From the NCBI RefSeq assembly GCF_014596565.1, contig NZ_NOIN01000004.1, positions 496,001 to 560,000 of the forward strand: 64,000 nt of DNA. Reading direction: 5' to 3'. Each line of letters begins with the position of its first letter. The stretch's first letter is position 1. Of this stretch, positions 1 to 8,400 are shown one piece after another. The stretch comes from Pseudomonas sp. PSB18. Its GTDB lineage: Bacteria; Pseudomonadota; Gammaproteobacteria; Pseudomonadales; Pseudomonadaceae. The translations under genes and the position numbers were made by a program. Below the pieces are notes generated by a model. The model was not told where the DNA came from. It worked only from the letters and a program-made list of their open reading frames with translations, and made no database searches.

Positions 1-1
1 C

Positions 2-343
2 TGGCGGACTCGCCGCAACGGCGACGCCACGGCCCCGGCCCGCGTACTGCAACGTCCACGGGTGTTTGTCTGGCTGGTGATGGGGCTTGCCCTGACGAGC
101 CTGCCCTTCACGGGCTGGTGGATGGTTCATCAGGTGGGCTGGCCGTTGGGACAGACCTGGCTGCTGGCTTCCAGCATCCTCTATACCCTGGCGGCGTTGA
201 CCGGGTTCTGGCTGTTGGTGCGATTGAACAAGCGGCGCAAGCTGCCGACGGCGGGCAACGGCACCTTTACCTTGGCCTTGGCGCTGTTCAGTTTTGTCTG
301 CCTGATTGCCATTGCCGGGTTGATGGGGGCCAAGCCGGTCTAG
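2..343 (+). CDS. DUF2269-like integral membrane protein, 5'-truncated by window edge
   Basis: The reading frame is open from base 2, so the true start lies upstream of the window. The visible 113 residues contain at least three hydrophobic stretches (FVWLVMGLALTSLPF; TWLLASSILYTLAALTGFWLLV; LALALFSFVCLIAIAGLMG) separated by short basic loops (RLNKRRK), and the chain ends MGAKPV. This resembles the C-terminal half of DUF2269 predicted membrane proteins, which Pseudomonas often carries near this HAD/rppH/ptsP block. No catalytic motif is visible and the function is unknown. It is followed by a REP pair and then by the convergent HAD gene. Confidence 0.6.
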   Translation, partial: WRTRRNGDATAPARVLQRPRVFVWLVMGLALTSLPFTGWWMVHQVGWPLGQTWLLASSILYTLAALTGFWLLVRLNKRRKLPTAGNGTFTLALALFSFVCLIAIAGLMGAKPV

Positions 344-364
344 GATCTGGAACCGAGTCGGCTT

Positions 365-431
365 CATCGCGAGCAGGCTCGCTCCCACAGGGGAAACGCA
401 TTCCAATGTGGGAGCGAGCCTGCTCGCGATG
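365..431. repeat. REP pair (REPIN-type inverted repeat)
   Basis: A perfect 25-bp inverted repeat: arm CATCGCGAGCAGG...CCCACA at 365-389 and its reverse complement at 407-431, with 17 bp between. The same arm recurs at 4034, 19121, 32631 and 43086. It sits between two convergent genes, the usual place for Pseudomonas REP doublets, where it may also act as a transcription barrier. Confidence 0.9.
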
Positions 432-437
432 ACGATC

Positions 438-1094
438 TCAGTCGCGCAGACTGATCACCGGCCAACCGCGCTTCTGCGCCTCAGCCCGCAGGTTCGGGTC
501 CGGATCCACGGCCACCGGATGCGAAACCACCTCCAGCAACGGCAGGTCGTTCATCGAATCGCTGTAGAAATAGCTGCCTTCGAGGGAATACCCGGTTTCT
601 TCCAGCCAGCGGTTCAGCCGGGTCACCTTGCCTTCGCGGAAGCAGGGAATGTCGGTGCTGCGCCCACTGTAGCGCCCATCGACCATCTCGCACTCGGTGG
701 CGATCAGGGTTTCGACCCCCAGGCGCTCGGCAATCGGGGCGGTGACGAAGCGGTTGGTGGCGGTAATGATCACCAGTTTGTCGCCAGCGTCACGGTGTTT
801 TTTCAGCAGTTCGATGGCCTTGGGCAACACGATGGGCTCGATGCAGTCGCGCATGTAGTCCGAGTGCCATTGGGCCAGGACTTCCATTTCGGTACGGCCG
901 AGGATTTCCAGGCAGAAGTTCAGGTATTCGGCATTATCGAGCTTGCCGGCCAGGTAATCCTGGTAGAACTCATCGTTGCGCGCCTTGTACGTGACGGCGT
1001 CGAGGAAGCCGCGCTCACACAGGTAATCGCCCCAGGCGTGATCGCTGTCGCCGCCCAACAGGGTGTTGTCCAGGTCGAATAAGGCCAGCCGCAT
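438..1094 (-). CDS. HAD-superfamily hydrolase, subfamily IB (SerB-like phosphatase)
   Basis: A 218-residue cytosolic protein. HAD motif I is at the N-terminus (ALFDLDNTL, nucleophile Asp7 and acid/base Asp9). The motif II Thr lies in IITATNRF, and motif III/IV is [11 protein letters not shown], which supplies the Mg2+-binding acids. The helical cap between residues 15 and 90 and the length match the HAD-IB family (SerB-like phosphomonoesterases). The substrate cannot be told from sequence. It is divergent from rppH with a 143-bp gap, an order I recall from P. aeruginosa PA0335/PA0336. The start is the first ATG of the frame and motif I follows it directly. Confidence 0.85.
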   Translation of the reverse strand: MRLALFDLDNTLLGGDSDHAWGDYLCERGFLDAVTYKARNDEFYQDYLAGKLDNAEYLNFCLEILGRTEMEVLAQWHSDYMRDCIEPIVLPKAIELLKKHRDAGDKLVIITATNRFVTAPIAERLGVETLIATECEMVDGRYSGRSTDIPCFREGKVTRLNRWLEETGYSLEGSYFYSDSMNDLPLLEVVSHPVAVDPDPNLRAEAQKRGWPVISLRD

Positions 1095-1237
1095 TGCAGT
1101 TACTCGCTGAAATTTCTGAAGAAAGGCGCTCAGAATACGGACTTTTCACAAGAGTGCACATAACCTGGGCGGGCTCGTTGCTGCTATCACAACCTTTGTG
1201 GAACAATGCGGCGACATGCGCTTGCGAGGTTGTTGCC

Positions 1238-1717
1238 GTGATCGATCCCGATGGTTTCCGACCCAATGTGGGGATCATTCTTACGAATGATGCCGGTCAG
1301 GTGCTATGGGCTCGCCGTATCAATCAAGACGCCTGGCAGTTTCCTCAAGGCGGGATCAACCCCCAGGAGACGCCGGAAGAGGCTTTGTACCGCGAGTTGA
1401 ACGAAGAAGTGGGGCTGGAGCGCGAAGATGTTGAAATACTCGCCTGCACCCGAGGCTGGTTGCGCTATCGTTTGCCGCAACGCCTGGTCAGGACGCATAG
1501 CCAGCCGCTGTGCATCGGCCAGAAGCAGAAATGGTTTCTCCTGCGCCTGATCTCCAACGAGCAGCGGGTGCGGATGGATTTGACCGGTAAACCGGAGTTC
1601 GATGGCTGGCGCTGGGTCAGCTATTGGTATCCGCTGGGCCAGGTGGTGACATTCAAGCGCGAGGTGTATCGACGCGCTCTCAAAGAGCTTGCCCCGCGCC
1701 TGCTGACGCGCGACTGA
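1238..1717 (+). CDS. rppH: RNA pyrophosphohydrolase (Nudix)
   Basis: RppH removes pyrophosphate from the 5'-triphosphate end of mRNAs and so triggers RNase E decay. The frame is open further upstream, but I place the start at GTG 1238. That gives the usual N-terminus [15 protein letters not shown] and 159 residues, the family's normal length, with GAGG 8 nt upstream. The Nudix box [20 protein letters not shown] follows the GX5EX7REUXEEXGU pattern. The upstream extension to 1094 has no similarity I recognise and is probably leader sequence. ptsP follows 22 bp downstream, as in other pseudomonads, suggesting cotranscription. Confidence 0.93.
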   Translation: MIDPDGFRPNVGIILTNDAGQVLWARRINQDAWQFPQGGINPQETPEEALYRELNEEVGLEREDVEILACTRGWLRYRLPQRLVRTHSQPLCIGQKQKWFLLRLISNEQRVRMDLTGKPEFDGWRWVSYWYPLGQVVTFKREVYRRALKELAPRLLTRD

Positions 1718-1739
1718 CGACGGAGTTCGACCCCGAGCC

Positions 1740-4019
1740 ATGCTCAATACGCTGCGCAAGATCGTCCAGGAAGTTAACGCCGCCAAGGATCTCAAAGCGG
1801 CGTTGGGGATTATTGTGTTGCGCGTCAAAGAGGCCATGGGCAGCCAGGTCTGCTCGGTCTACCTGCTGGACCCCGAGACCAACCGTTTCGTGCTGATGGC
1901 CACCGAGGGCTTGAACAAGCGCTCGATCGGCAAGGTCAGCATGGCACCCAATGAAGGTCTGGTCGGCCTGGTCGGCACGCGCGAAGAGCCCCTGAACCTC
2001 GAAAACGCCGCGGATCACCCGCGCTACCGCTACTTCGCCGAAACCGGCGAGGAGCGCTATGCCTCTTTCCTCGGCGCACCGATCATCCACCACCGTCGCG
2101 TCGTCGGCGTGTTGGTCATCCAGCAAAAGGAGCGCCGCCAGTTCGATGAAGGTGAAGAAGCCTTTCTCGTGACCATGAGCGCGCAATTGGCCGGGGTGAT
2201 CGCCCACGCCGAGGCCACCGGCTCGATCAGCGGCCTGGGTCGCCAGGGCAAGGGTATCCAGGAAGCCAAGTTCGTCGGCGTACCGGGGTCACCGGGCGCA
2301 GCCGTGGGCACGGCGGTGGTCATGCTGCCGCCGGCCGACCTCGACGTGGTTCCAGACAAAACCATCACCGACATCAACGCCGAGCTGGGCCTCTTCAAGA
2401 CCGCCATCGAAGGCGTGCGCGCCGACATGCGCGCCCTGTCGGCCAAACTGGCGACACAGCTGCGTCCCGAAGAACGCGCGCTGTTCGACGTCTACCTGAT
2501 GATGCTCGACGACGCCTCGTTGGGCAGCGAAGTGACCACGGTCATCAAGACTGGCCAATGGGCCCAGGGCGCGTTGCGCCAGGTGGTGACCGACCATGTC
2601 AACCGTTTCGAACTGATGGACGACGCTTACCTGCGCGAGCGCGCTTCGGACGTCAAGGACCTCGGTCGCCGCCTGCTGGCCTACTTGCAGCAGGAGCGCC
2701 AGCAGACCCTGGTCTACCCCGACAACACCATCCTGGTCAGCGAGGAACTGACCCCGGCCATGCTCGGCGAGGTGCCCGAGGGCAAGCTGGCGGGGCTGGT
2801 CTCGGTATTGGGTTCGGGCAACTCCCACGTCGCGATCCTCGCCCGGGCCATGGGCATCCCCACGGTGATGGGCCTGGTGGACCTGCCGTACTCCAAGGTC
2901 GACGGCATCCAGATGATCGTCGACGGCTACCACGGCGAGGTCTACACCAACCCCAGCGACGTGCTGCGCAAGCAGTTCGCCGATGTGGTGGAGGAAGAAA
3001 AACAACTGTCCCTGGGCCTGGATGCGCTGAGGGACCTGCCCTGCGTGACCCCCGACGGCCATCGCATGCCGCTGTGGGTCAACACCGGCCTGCTGGCTGA
3101 CGTGGCCCGGGCGCAGAAACGCGGCGCCGAGGGTGTGGGCCTGTACCGCACCGAAGTGCCGTTCATGATCAACCAGCGCTTCCCCAGCGAAAAGGAACAA
3201 CTGGCGATCTACCGTGAGCAACTGGCCGCGTTCCATCCGCAGCCGGTGACCATGCGCAGCCTGGACATTGGCGGCGACAAGGCCTTGTCCTACTTCCCGA
3301 TCAAGGAAGAAAACCCCTTCCTCGGCTGGCGCGGGATTCGCGTGACGCTCGACCATCCGGAAATCTTCCTGGTCCAGGCCCGCGCCATGCTCAAGGCCAG
3401 CGAAGGGCTGAACAACCTGCGCATCCTGTTGCCGATGATCTCCGGCACCCATGAGCTGGAAGAAGCCCTGCACCTGATCCACCGCGCCTGGGGCGAAGTC
3501 CGCGACGAAGGCACTGACGTGCCGATGCCGCCGGTTGGCGTCATGATCGAGATCCCGGCAGCGGTGTACCAGACCAAGGAGCTGGCACGGCAGGTGGACT
3601 TCCTCTCGGTCGGTTCCAACGACCTGACCCAGTACCTGCTGGCCGTGGACCGCAACAACCCACGGGTGGCCGACCTGTACGACTACCTGCACCCAGCCGT
3701 GCTGCAAGCCTTGCAGAACGTAGTGCGCGACGCCCACGCCGAAGGCAAGCCGGTGAGTATCTGCGGTGAAATGGCCGGCGATCCGGCGGCGGCGGTGTTG
3801 TTGATGGCGATGGGCTTCGACAGCTTGTCGATGAACGCCACCAACCTGCCGAAAGTGAAATGGATGCTGCGCCAGATCAACCTCAGCAAGGCCCAGGAAC
3901 TGCTGGCGGAGGTGATGACCATCGATAATCCGCAGGTCATCCACAGCTCGTTGCAACTGGCGCTGAAGAACCTGGGGCTGGCGCGGATGATCAATCCGGC
4001 TTCGAACAAGACGCTTTAG
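1740..4019 (+). CDS. ptsP: PEP-protein phosphotransferase PtsP (Enzyme I Ntr)
   Basis: First enzyme of the nitrogen phosphotransferase system: it autophosphorylates from PEP and passes phosphate to NPr and EIIA-Ntr, linking N/K+ status and virulence traits. It has 759 residues. An N-terminal GAF domain (about 1-165) is followed by the HPr-binding region, then the phospho-His domain with GSGNSHVAILARAMGIPTV (His363), and the PEP-binding TIM barrel with LSVGSNDLTQYLLAVDRNNP and the catalytic Cys675 in SICGEMAGDP. All key residues are present. The gene is downstream of rppH and followed by a REP pair. Confidence 0.97.
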   Translation: MLNTLRKIVQEVNAAKDLKAALGIIVLRVKEAMGSQVCSVYLLDPETNRFVLMATEGLNKRSIGKVSMAPNEGLVGLVGTREEPLNLENAADHPRYRYFAETGEERYASFLGAPIIHHRRVVGVLVIQQKERRQFDEGEEAFLVTMSAQLAGVIAHAEATGSISGLGRQGKGIQEAKFVGVPGSPGAAVGTAVVMLPPADLDVVPDKTITDINAELGLFKTAIEGVRADMRALSAKLATQLRPEERALFDVYLMMLDDASLGSEVTTVIKTGQWAQGALRQVVTDHVNRFELMDDAYLRERASDVKDLGRRLLAYLQQERQQTLVYPDNTILVSEELTPAMLGEVPEGKLAGLVSVLGSGNSHVAILARAMGIPTVMGLVDLPYSKVDGIQMIVDGYHGEVYTNPSDVLRKQFADVVEEEKQLSLGLDALRDLPCVTPDGHRMPLWVNTGLLADVARAQKRGAEGVGLYRTEVPFMINQRFPSEKEQLAIYREQLAAFHPQPVTMRSLDIGGDKALSYFPIKEENPFLGWRGIRVTLDHPEIFLVQARAMLKASEGLNNLRILLPMISGTHELEEALHLIHRAWGEVRDEGTDVPMPPVGVMIEIPAAVYQTKELARQVDFLSVGSNDLTQYLLAVDRNNPRVADLYDYLHPAVLQALQNVVRDAHAEGKPVSICGEMAGDPAAAVLLMAMGFDSLSMNATNLPKVKWMLRQINLSKAQELLAEVMTIDNPQVIHSSLQLALKNLGLARMINPASNKTL

Positions 4020-4033
4020 TTCGCGGCGCGCCC

Positions 4034-4091
4034 ATCGCGAGCAGGCTCGCTCCCACAGAACTCAGTGTGGGAGCGAGCCTGCTCGCGATGG
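4034..4091. repeat. REP pair (REPIN-type inverted repeat)
   Basis: Arms of 25 bp at 4034-4058 and 4067-4091, identical to the pair at 365-431 but with only an 8-bp spacer. It lies between the convergent 3' ends of ptsP and the NRDE gene and could form a long hairpin in either transcript. Confidence 0.9.
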
Positions 4092-4113
4092 GGCCAGCGC
4101 AATCACCACAGCA

Positions 4114-4860
4114 CTAGACCCTGACCTCGACCTCCCCCAAATGCCCCCCATGGGGCCCGAAGCTGCGCTCGACCATGTGCCGCGCCCCATCGGCCTGGAC
4201 AATCAACGCCGTACTCGCCCGCGTCCCGTAGGCAGGGCTGGCAATGAACACACTCGACAGCAGCGTCTCGGTCGCCAACCCCACACCGGTGTCCGGCAGT
4301 TCCGCCACGGGTGCCGGTTGCGGATCGTTCAGTAGCGCCAACAGACCCTGGGGTTGCGGATCGGCGAGCACCTCGACCAGTGCCGCCCGGGCCTTGAGCA
4401 GTTTGGGCCAAGGCGTGTTCAGCCCGGCATTCGATACCCCGTAGACGCCTTCGGCCAGTCGCTGTGGCCGAGCATCGCGGGCGTTGTAGTGCCACAGCTC
4501 GCTACCGTCACCGAGCAGCAGGTTGAACCCGCCATACTCGCCGGCACGGGGCACGATTTCGCTCAGGTAGTCGGCAATCGGCAGATTCCCGCTCAGAAAC
4601 CGCGCCACCAGTTCGCCCCGAGACTTGAACGCCGGCAGTTGGCCTGGATCACGGATATTCGTCAGGGCCGCAAAGCGACCGTCGGCGCCGATACCGAGCC
4701 AGGTGCCGCCAGCTTCCAGGTCGCGACCGGCGTAGACATGGGGAGCGTCGGGCCACTGGGCCAGGGGCAGGGTCGGACGCGCGTAGAACTCGTCACGATT
4801 GGCCGCCACGATCAGCGGTTGGGCGTGACCGGGTCGCCAGGCAAATACGATCAGGCACAT
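4114..4860 (-). CDS. NRDE family protein (TANGO2-like)
   Basis: A 248-residue protein beginning MCLIVFAWRPGHAQPLIVAANRDEFYARPT. The NRDE signature and the Cys at position 2, a possible N-terminal nucleophile, are typical of the NRDE/TANGO2 family. I chose ATG 4860 over the in-frame start at 4875 because family members begin MCLI. Other family blocks are visible: AGGTWLGIGADGRFAALTNIRDP and FNLLLGDGSELWHYN. The bacterial function is not settled; eukaryotic TANGO2 has been linked to lipid or haem handling. It is convergent with ptsP and divergent from the TauE gene. The 175-bp gap at 4861-5035 presumably holds both promoters, but I see no clear operator there. Confidence 0.85.
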   Translation of the reverse strand: MCLIVFAWRPGHAQPLIVAANRDEFYARPTLPLAQWPDAPHVYAGRDLEAGGTWLGIGADGRFAALTNIRDPGQLPAFKSRGELVARFLSGNLPIADYLSEIVPRAGEYGGFNLLLGDGSELWHYNARDARPQRLAEGVYGVSNAGLNTPWPKLLKARAALVEVLADPQPQGLLALLNDPQPAPVAELPDTGVGLATETLLSSVFIASPAYGTRASTALIVQADGARHMVERSFGPHGGHLGEVEVRV

Positions 4861-5035
4861 CAGGTAGTCCCCCACTCAACAATGCCGAACGCAATCCCCT
4901 CGCCACAGGGTTTGTGTCGGATCAACTTCCACTCTAACCGACACATCGCCCGCGCATCCATCGCCTTCAGTAGAGCCCAAGGGCATGGATCCGTTACCAT
5001 GCCGCTCTTGTTTCGGGGATGGGTGGGGGACGCTG

Positions 5036-5818
5036 GTGGAATTCGTGATCTATCTGCTGCTCGGCGCCTGCGCCGGGGTGCTGGCCGGGTTGTTCGGCGT
5101 GGGTGGCGGGATGATCATTGTCCCGGTGCTGGTGTTCAGCTTCACCCTGCAGGGTTTTGACCCGCAGGTATTGACGCACCTGGCGGTCGGTACGTCCCTG
5201 GCCTCGATCATCTTCACCTCGGTCAATGCTGTGCGCGAACACCAGCGCAAAGGCGCGGTACGCTGGCCGATCTTTGCCTGGATGACCGTCGGGATCCTGA
5301 TCGGTGCCGGGTTCGGTGCGGTCACCGCCGAAGCGATTTCCGGACCGCACCTGCAAAAGATCATTGGCGTGTTCGCCATGATCGTCGCCGCGCAACTGGC
5401 CCTGGATTTCAAGCCCAAGGCCAGCCGCACGGTACCTGGCAAGGCCGGGTTGACCCTGGCCGGCACGGTCGTCGGCTGGGCCTCGGCGATTTTCGGCATC
5501 GGCGGCGGCTCGCTGACCGTGCCGTTCCTGACCTGGCGCAGCGTGCCCATGCAGCAGGCAGTGGCCACCTCCTCGGCCTGCGGCTTGCCGATCGCCCTGG
5601 TCAGTGCACTAAGTTTCATGATTCTGGGGTGGCACGATCCACTGTTGCCGGCCCATAGTCTCGGTTTTGTGTATTTGCCGGCGCTGCTGGGCATTGCCCT
5701 GACGAGCATGGTCTTCGCCCGCGTCGGCGCGCGACTGGCCCATCGCCTGTCGCCGCGCTTGCTCAAGCGGCTGTTCGCGGCTTTGCTGTTCTGCGTGGGC
5801 CTGAGTTTCCTGCTCTGA
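5036..5818 (+). CDS. TauE/SafE family anion permease
   Basis: A 260-residue membrane protein with about eight hydrophobic segments. The family's twin signatures are visible: GVLAGLFGVGGGMIIVPVLV near the N-terminus and WASAIFGIGGGSLTVPFL near residue 155. TauE/SafE proteins export sulfite or organic sulfur anions; the substrate here is unknown. I placed the start at GTG 5036 (VEFVIYLLLGACAG) with GGGGGA 5-10 nt upstream. An ATG at 4985 would add 17 residues that do not look like the family. It is followed by a good intrinsic terminator before lgt, so the two genes are probably separate units. Confidence 0.88.
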   Translation: MEFVIYLLLGACAGVLAGLFGVGGGMIIVPVLVFSFTLQGFDPQVLTHLAVGTSLASIIFTSVNAVREHQRKGAVRWPIFAWMTVGILIGAGFGAVTAEAISGPHLQKIIGVFAMIVAAQLALDFKPKASRTVPGKAGLTLAGTVVGWASAIFGIGGGSLTVPFLTWRSVPMQQAVATSSACGLPIALVSALSFMILGWHDPLLPAHSLGFVYLPALLGIALTSMVFARVGARLAHRLSPRLLKRLFAALLFCVGLSFLL

Positions 5819-5838
5819 CGCAATCCTGGCTTAATCCC

Positions 5839-5866
5839 GGGGTGACAGGGTCACCCCAGTATTTTT
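5839..5866 (+). terminator. Rho-independent terminator after TauE-family gene
   Basis: A perfect 7-bp stem GGGGTGA / TCACCCC with loop CAGGG is followed by AGTATTTTT. It lies 20 bp after the permease stop and 20 bp before the lgt start. Confidence 0.85.
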
Positions 5867-5886
5867 GACGTTTACGAGGAATATCA

Positions 5887-6696
5887 ATGCTGCCTTACCC
5901 GCAGATCGATCCGGTGGCCCTGGCCATCGGCCCGCTGAAAATCCACTGGTACGGCCTGATGTACCTGGTCGGCATCGGCGGTGCCTGGCTGCTGGCGTCG
6001 CGACGGCTCAACCGTTTCGACCCGACCTGGAACAAGGAAAAGCTCTCCGACCTGGTGTTCTGGCTGTCCATGGGCGTGATCGTCGGCGGACGCCTGGGCT
6101 ATGTGCTGTTCTATGATCTGAGCGCCTACCTGGCGAACCCGACGCTGATCTTCGAGGTCTGGAAGGGCGGCATGTCGTTCCACGGTGGCTTCATCGGCGT
6201 GATGCTGGCGGCGGTGTGGTTCGGCAAGCGCAACAACAAGTCGTTCTTCGAACTGATGGACTTCGTCGCGCCAATGGTGCCGATCGGCCTGGGCGCCGGG
6301 CGCATCGGCAACTTCATCAACGCCGAATTGTGGGGCAAGCCGACCGACGTGCCGTGGGCGATGATCTTCCCGCCGTTCAGCGATCCGGCGCAGTTGCCGC
6401 GCCATCCGTCGCAGCTATACCAGTTCGCTCTTGAAGGCGTGGCCCTGTTCCTGATTCTCTGGCTGTTCTCGCGCAAGCCACGGCCGACCATGGCAGTGTC
6501 CGGGATGTTCGCGCTGTTCTACGGCATCTTCCGCTTCATCGTCGAGTTCGTCCGTGTGCCGGACGCCCAGCTCGGCTACCTGGCATGGAACTGGCTGACC
6601 ATGGGCCAGGTCTTGTGCCTGCCGATGATCGTCGGTGGCCTGGTGCTGATCTGGCTGGCTTATCATCGTGCGCCGGCAGCGGCGGCCAAAGCTTAA
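5887..6696 (+). CDS. lgt: Prolipoprotein diacylglyceryl transferase
   Basis: An inner-membrane enzyme that moves diacylglycerol from phosphatidylglycerol onto the lipobox Cys of prolipoproteins, the first step of lipoprotein maturation. It has 269 residues, starting [27 protein letters not shown]. The Lgt signature [17 protein letters not shown], with its essential Arg/Asn, is intact, as are the HGG block ([10 protein letters not shown]) and the RHPSQLYQ block. About seven membrane segments are visible. ATG 5887 is preceded by ACGAGGAATATCA. It is followed by thyA after 50 bp, the order seen in many gamma-proteobacteria. Confidence 0.97.
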   Translation: MLPYPQIDPVALAIGPLKIHWYGLMYLVGIGGAWLLASRRLNRFDPTWNKEKLSDLVFWLSMGVIVGGRLGYVLFYDLSAYLANPTLIFEVWKGGMSFHGGFIGVMLAAVWFGKRNNKSFFELMDFVAPMVPIGLGAGRIGNFINAELWGKPTDVPWAMIFPPFSDPAQLPRHPSQLYQFALEGVALFLILWLFSRKPRPTMAVSGMFALFYGIFRFIVEFVRVPDAQLGYLAWNWLTMGQVLCLPMIVGGLVLIWLAYHRAPAAAAKA

Positions 6697-6706
6697 AAAT
6701 TCGGAC

Positions 6707-6726
6707 CCCGAGGCGCCGGCCTCGGG
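6707..6726 (+). other. GC hairpin between lgt and thyA
   Basis: A perfect 8-bp stem CCCGAGGC / GCCTCGGG with loop GCCG and no following T-run. It sits 20 bp before thyA. It may stabilise the upstream lgt mRNA or modulate thyA translation; without a T-tract it is not a convincing terminator. Confidence 0.6.
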
Positions 6727-6746
6727 TTCAAGGACACAGGTAACCC

Positions 6747-7718
6747 ATGAAGCAATATCTCGATCTGGTGGCCCACGTCATCAAGAACGGCACCAAGCAG
6801 GCCAACCGCACGGGCGTGAACACCATCAGCTTTCCTGGCGCGATGCTGCGCTATGACCTGAAGGACGGTTTTCCGGCCATCACCACCCGCAAGATGGCGT
6901 TCAAATCGGCCATCGGCGAGATGTGCGGTTTTCTCCGCGGCGTCAACAACGCCGCCGAATTCCGTGCCCTGGGCTGCAAGGTCTGGGACCAGAACGCCAA
7001 CGAAAACAGCCAGTGGCTGGCCAACCCGTTCCGCCAGGGCGAAGACGACCTGGGCGAGATCTACGGCGTGCAGTGGCGCAAGTGGCCGGCCTACAAGCAG
7101 ATCCCCGTAAGCAATCCGGCGGCCATCGAGCAGACCCTCGCCCAGGGCTACCGGCAGATCGCCGAAGGCGAGGAAAACGGCCAGGCCTATGTGGTGTTGT
7201 ACAAGGCTATCGACCAGGTTCGCCAGTGTGTCGACACCATCATCAAGGACCCGGGCAGCCGTCGTATCCTGTTCCACGGCTGGAACTGCGCCCAGCTCGA
7301 TGAGATGGCCCTACCGCCATGCCATCTGCTCTATCAGTTCCACCCGAATGTCGAGACGAAGGAAATTTCCCTGACCCTCTACATCCGCTCCAACGACCTG
7401 GGGCTGGGCACGCCGTTCAACCTCACCGAAGGCGCCGCCCTGCTGAGCCTGATCGGCCGCCTGACCGGCTACACGCCGCGCTGGTTCACCTATTTCATCG
7501 GTGACGCCCACGTCTACGAAAACCACCTGGACATGCTCAAGGAACAACTCACCCGCGAGCCGTTCCCGATGCCAAGGCTGGTGATTTCCGAGCGGGTACC
7601 GGAGTTTGCCAAGACGGGCGTGTACCAGCCCGAGTGGCTGGAGCTGGTGGAACCGGGGGACTTCTCCCTCGAAGGCTACCAGCACCACGCGCCGATGACC
7701 GCGCCGATGGCGGTCTAA
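6747..7718 (+). CDS. thyA: Thymidylate synthase
   Basis: Converts dUMP to dTMP using 5,10-methylene-tetrahydrofolate. The 323 residues make it longer than the 264-residue E. coli enzyme. The extra sequence is in the insert around residues 85-150 ([26 protein letters not shown]...), as in other long-form ThyA proteins. The nucleophile Cys192 is in [13 protein letters not shown], the phosphate-binding Arg pair in [13 protein letters not shown], and the dUMP-binding Asn in [16 protein letters not shown] 6747 has GGTAACCC upstream, a weak RBS. It is the last gene of the conserved housekeeping block and is followed by a REP pair. Confidence 0.97.
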   Translation: MKQYLDLVAHVIKNGTKQANRTGVNTISFPGAMLRYDLKDGFPAITTRKMAFKSAIGEMCGFLRGVNNAAEFRALGCKVWDQNANENSQWLANPFRQGEDDLGEIYGVQWRKWPAYKQIPVSNPAAIEQTLAQGYRQIAEGEENGQAYVVLYKAIDQVRQCVDTIIKDPGSRRILFHGWNCAQLDEMALPPCHLLYQFHPNVETKEISLTLYIRSNDLGLGTPFNLTEGAALLSLIGRLTGYTPRWFTYFIGDAHVYENHLDMLKEQLTREPFPMPRLVISERVPEFAKTGVYQPEWLELVEPGDFSLEGYQHHAPMTAPMAV

Positions 7719-7732
7719 AGCGCACCACTACC

Positions 7733-7824
7733 CCTGTGGGAGCAAAGCTTGCTCGCGACGAACGATACGCGATCTACTGACGGATCGAGGTGTTTTCATC
7801 GCGAGCAAGCTTTGCTCCCACAGG
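7733..7824. repeat. REP pair, AAGCTT variant
   Basis: Arm CCTGTGGGAGCAAAGCTTGC at 7733-7758 and a near-perfect complementary arm at 7799-7824. It is a sequence variant of the other REP pairs, with GCAAAGCTTGC in place of GCGAGCCTGC. The same variant is found at 10660-10755. It lies between the convergent thyA and cadR. Confidence 0.85.
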
Positions 7825-7867
7825 CCCAGCCCATAGGCCTCTGTGTATTCGGATTCGCGGCAAGGGC

Positions 7868-8314
7868 TCAATGCCCGTGACTGCGCCCCACATGTGAATG
7901 CTCCACCTCTGGCGCCACCGCCCCGCTCACTTCCAAGCGCTGCAGGATCCCGCATTGATCCGGATCCGGCCCTTCGCCGCAACGGCGGCGCAGGTCGATC
8001 AGTTGTGCCTGCAAGGCCAGCAGGCCGTCGATGCGGGCCTTGACGTGGAGGATGTGTTCGTCGACCAGCGCGTTGACGCTCTCGCACTGATCCTGGGGAC
8101 TGTCGCGCAGGGCCAGCAAGCTGCGGATTTCTTCCAGGGTCATGTCCAGGGTGCGACAGTTGCGGATGAACGTCAGCCGCTCGGCGTGGGCCTGGGTGTA
8201 GACGCGGTAATTGCCGTCGCTGCGGGCCGGTTCCGGCAACAAGCCTTCGCGTTCGTAGTACCGGATGGTTTCGACTTGGCAGTCGGTGATTTTCGCCAGT
8301 TCGCCAATCTTCAT
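7868..8314 (-). CDS. cadR: MerR-family Cd(II)/Pb(II)-responsive regulator CadR
   Basis: A 148-residue regulator. The N-terminal MerR winged helix (MKIGELAKITDCQVETIRYYEREGLL) is followed by a dimerisation helix and the metal-sensing cysteines: Cys in the dimer helix (DQCESVN) and the loop CGEGPDPDQCGI. The C-terminus is His-rich (EHSHVGRSHGH), as in Pseudomonas CadR. I placed the start at ATG 8314, with AGGAGG just upstream. Upstream in-frame codons run through the operator and are not used. It is divergent from cadA and shares the intergenic operator. Confidence 0.93.
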   Translation of the reverse strand: MKIGELAKITDCQVETIRYYEREGLLPEPARSDGNYRVYTQAHAERLTFIRNCRTLDMTLEEIRSLLALRDSPQDQCESVNALVDEHILHVKARIDGLLALQAQLIDLRRRCGEGPDPDQCGILQRLEVSGAVAPEVEHSHVGRSHGH

Positions 8315-8337
8315 GGCATTGCCTCCTGAACAGGTGC

Positions 8338-8368
8338 TTGACCCTATAGTGGCTACAGGGTCTTTACT
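8338..8368 (+). promoter_or_regulatory. CadR operator and cadA promoter
   Basis: TTGACC (8338-8343) serves as -35 and TTTACT (8363-8368) as a weak -10, 19 bp apart, the over-long spacing typical of MerR-controlled promoters. Between them lies the dyad ACCCTATAGTGGCTACAGGGT (8341-8361, 21 bp), matching the known CadR/PbrR-type operator. It sits 33 bp upstream of cadA and 24 bp upstream of divergent cadR, so one site should control both. Confidence 0.88.
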
Positions 8369-8400
8369 GTGCAACAAGCACTTTTCATGGACGTCACCCA

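Noticed and set aside
1094..1237. An N-terminal extension of RppH from ATG 1094
   Set aside because: It would add 48 residues not found in the family, and GTG 1238 has a good RBS and gives the normal length.
2289..3956. A 555-codon minus-strand frame opposite ptsP
   Set aside because: Antisense shadow; ptsP carries all catalytic motifs on the plus strand.
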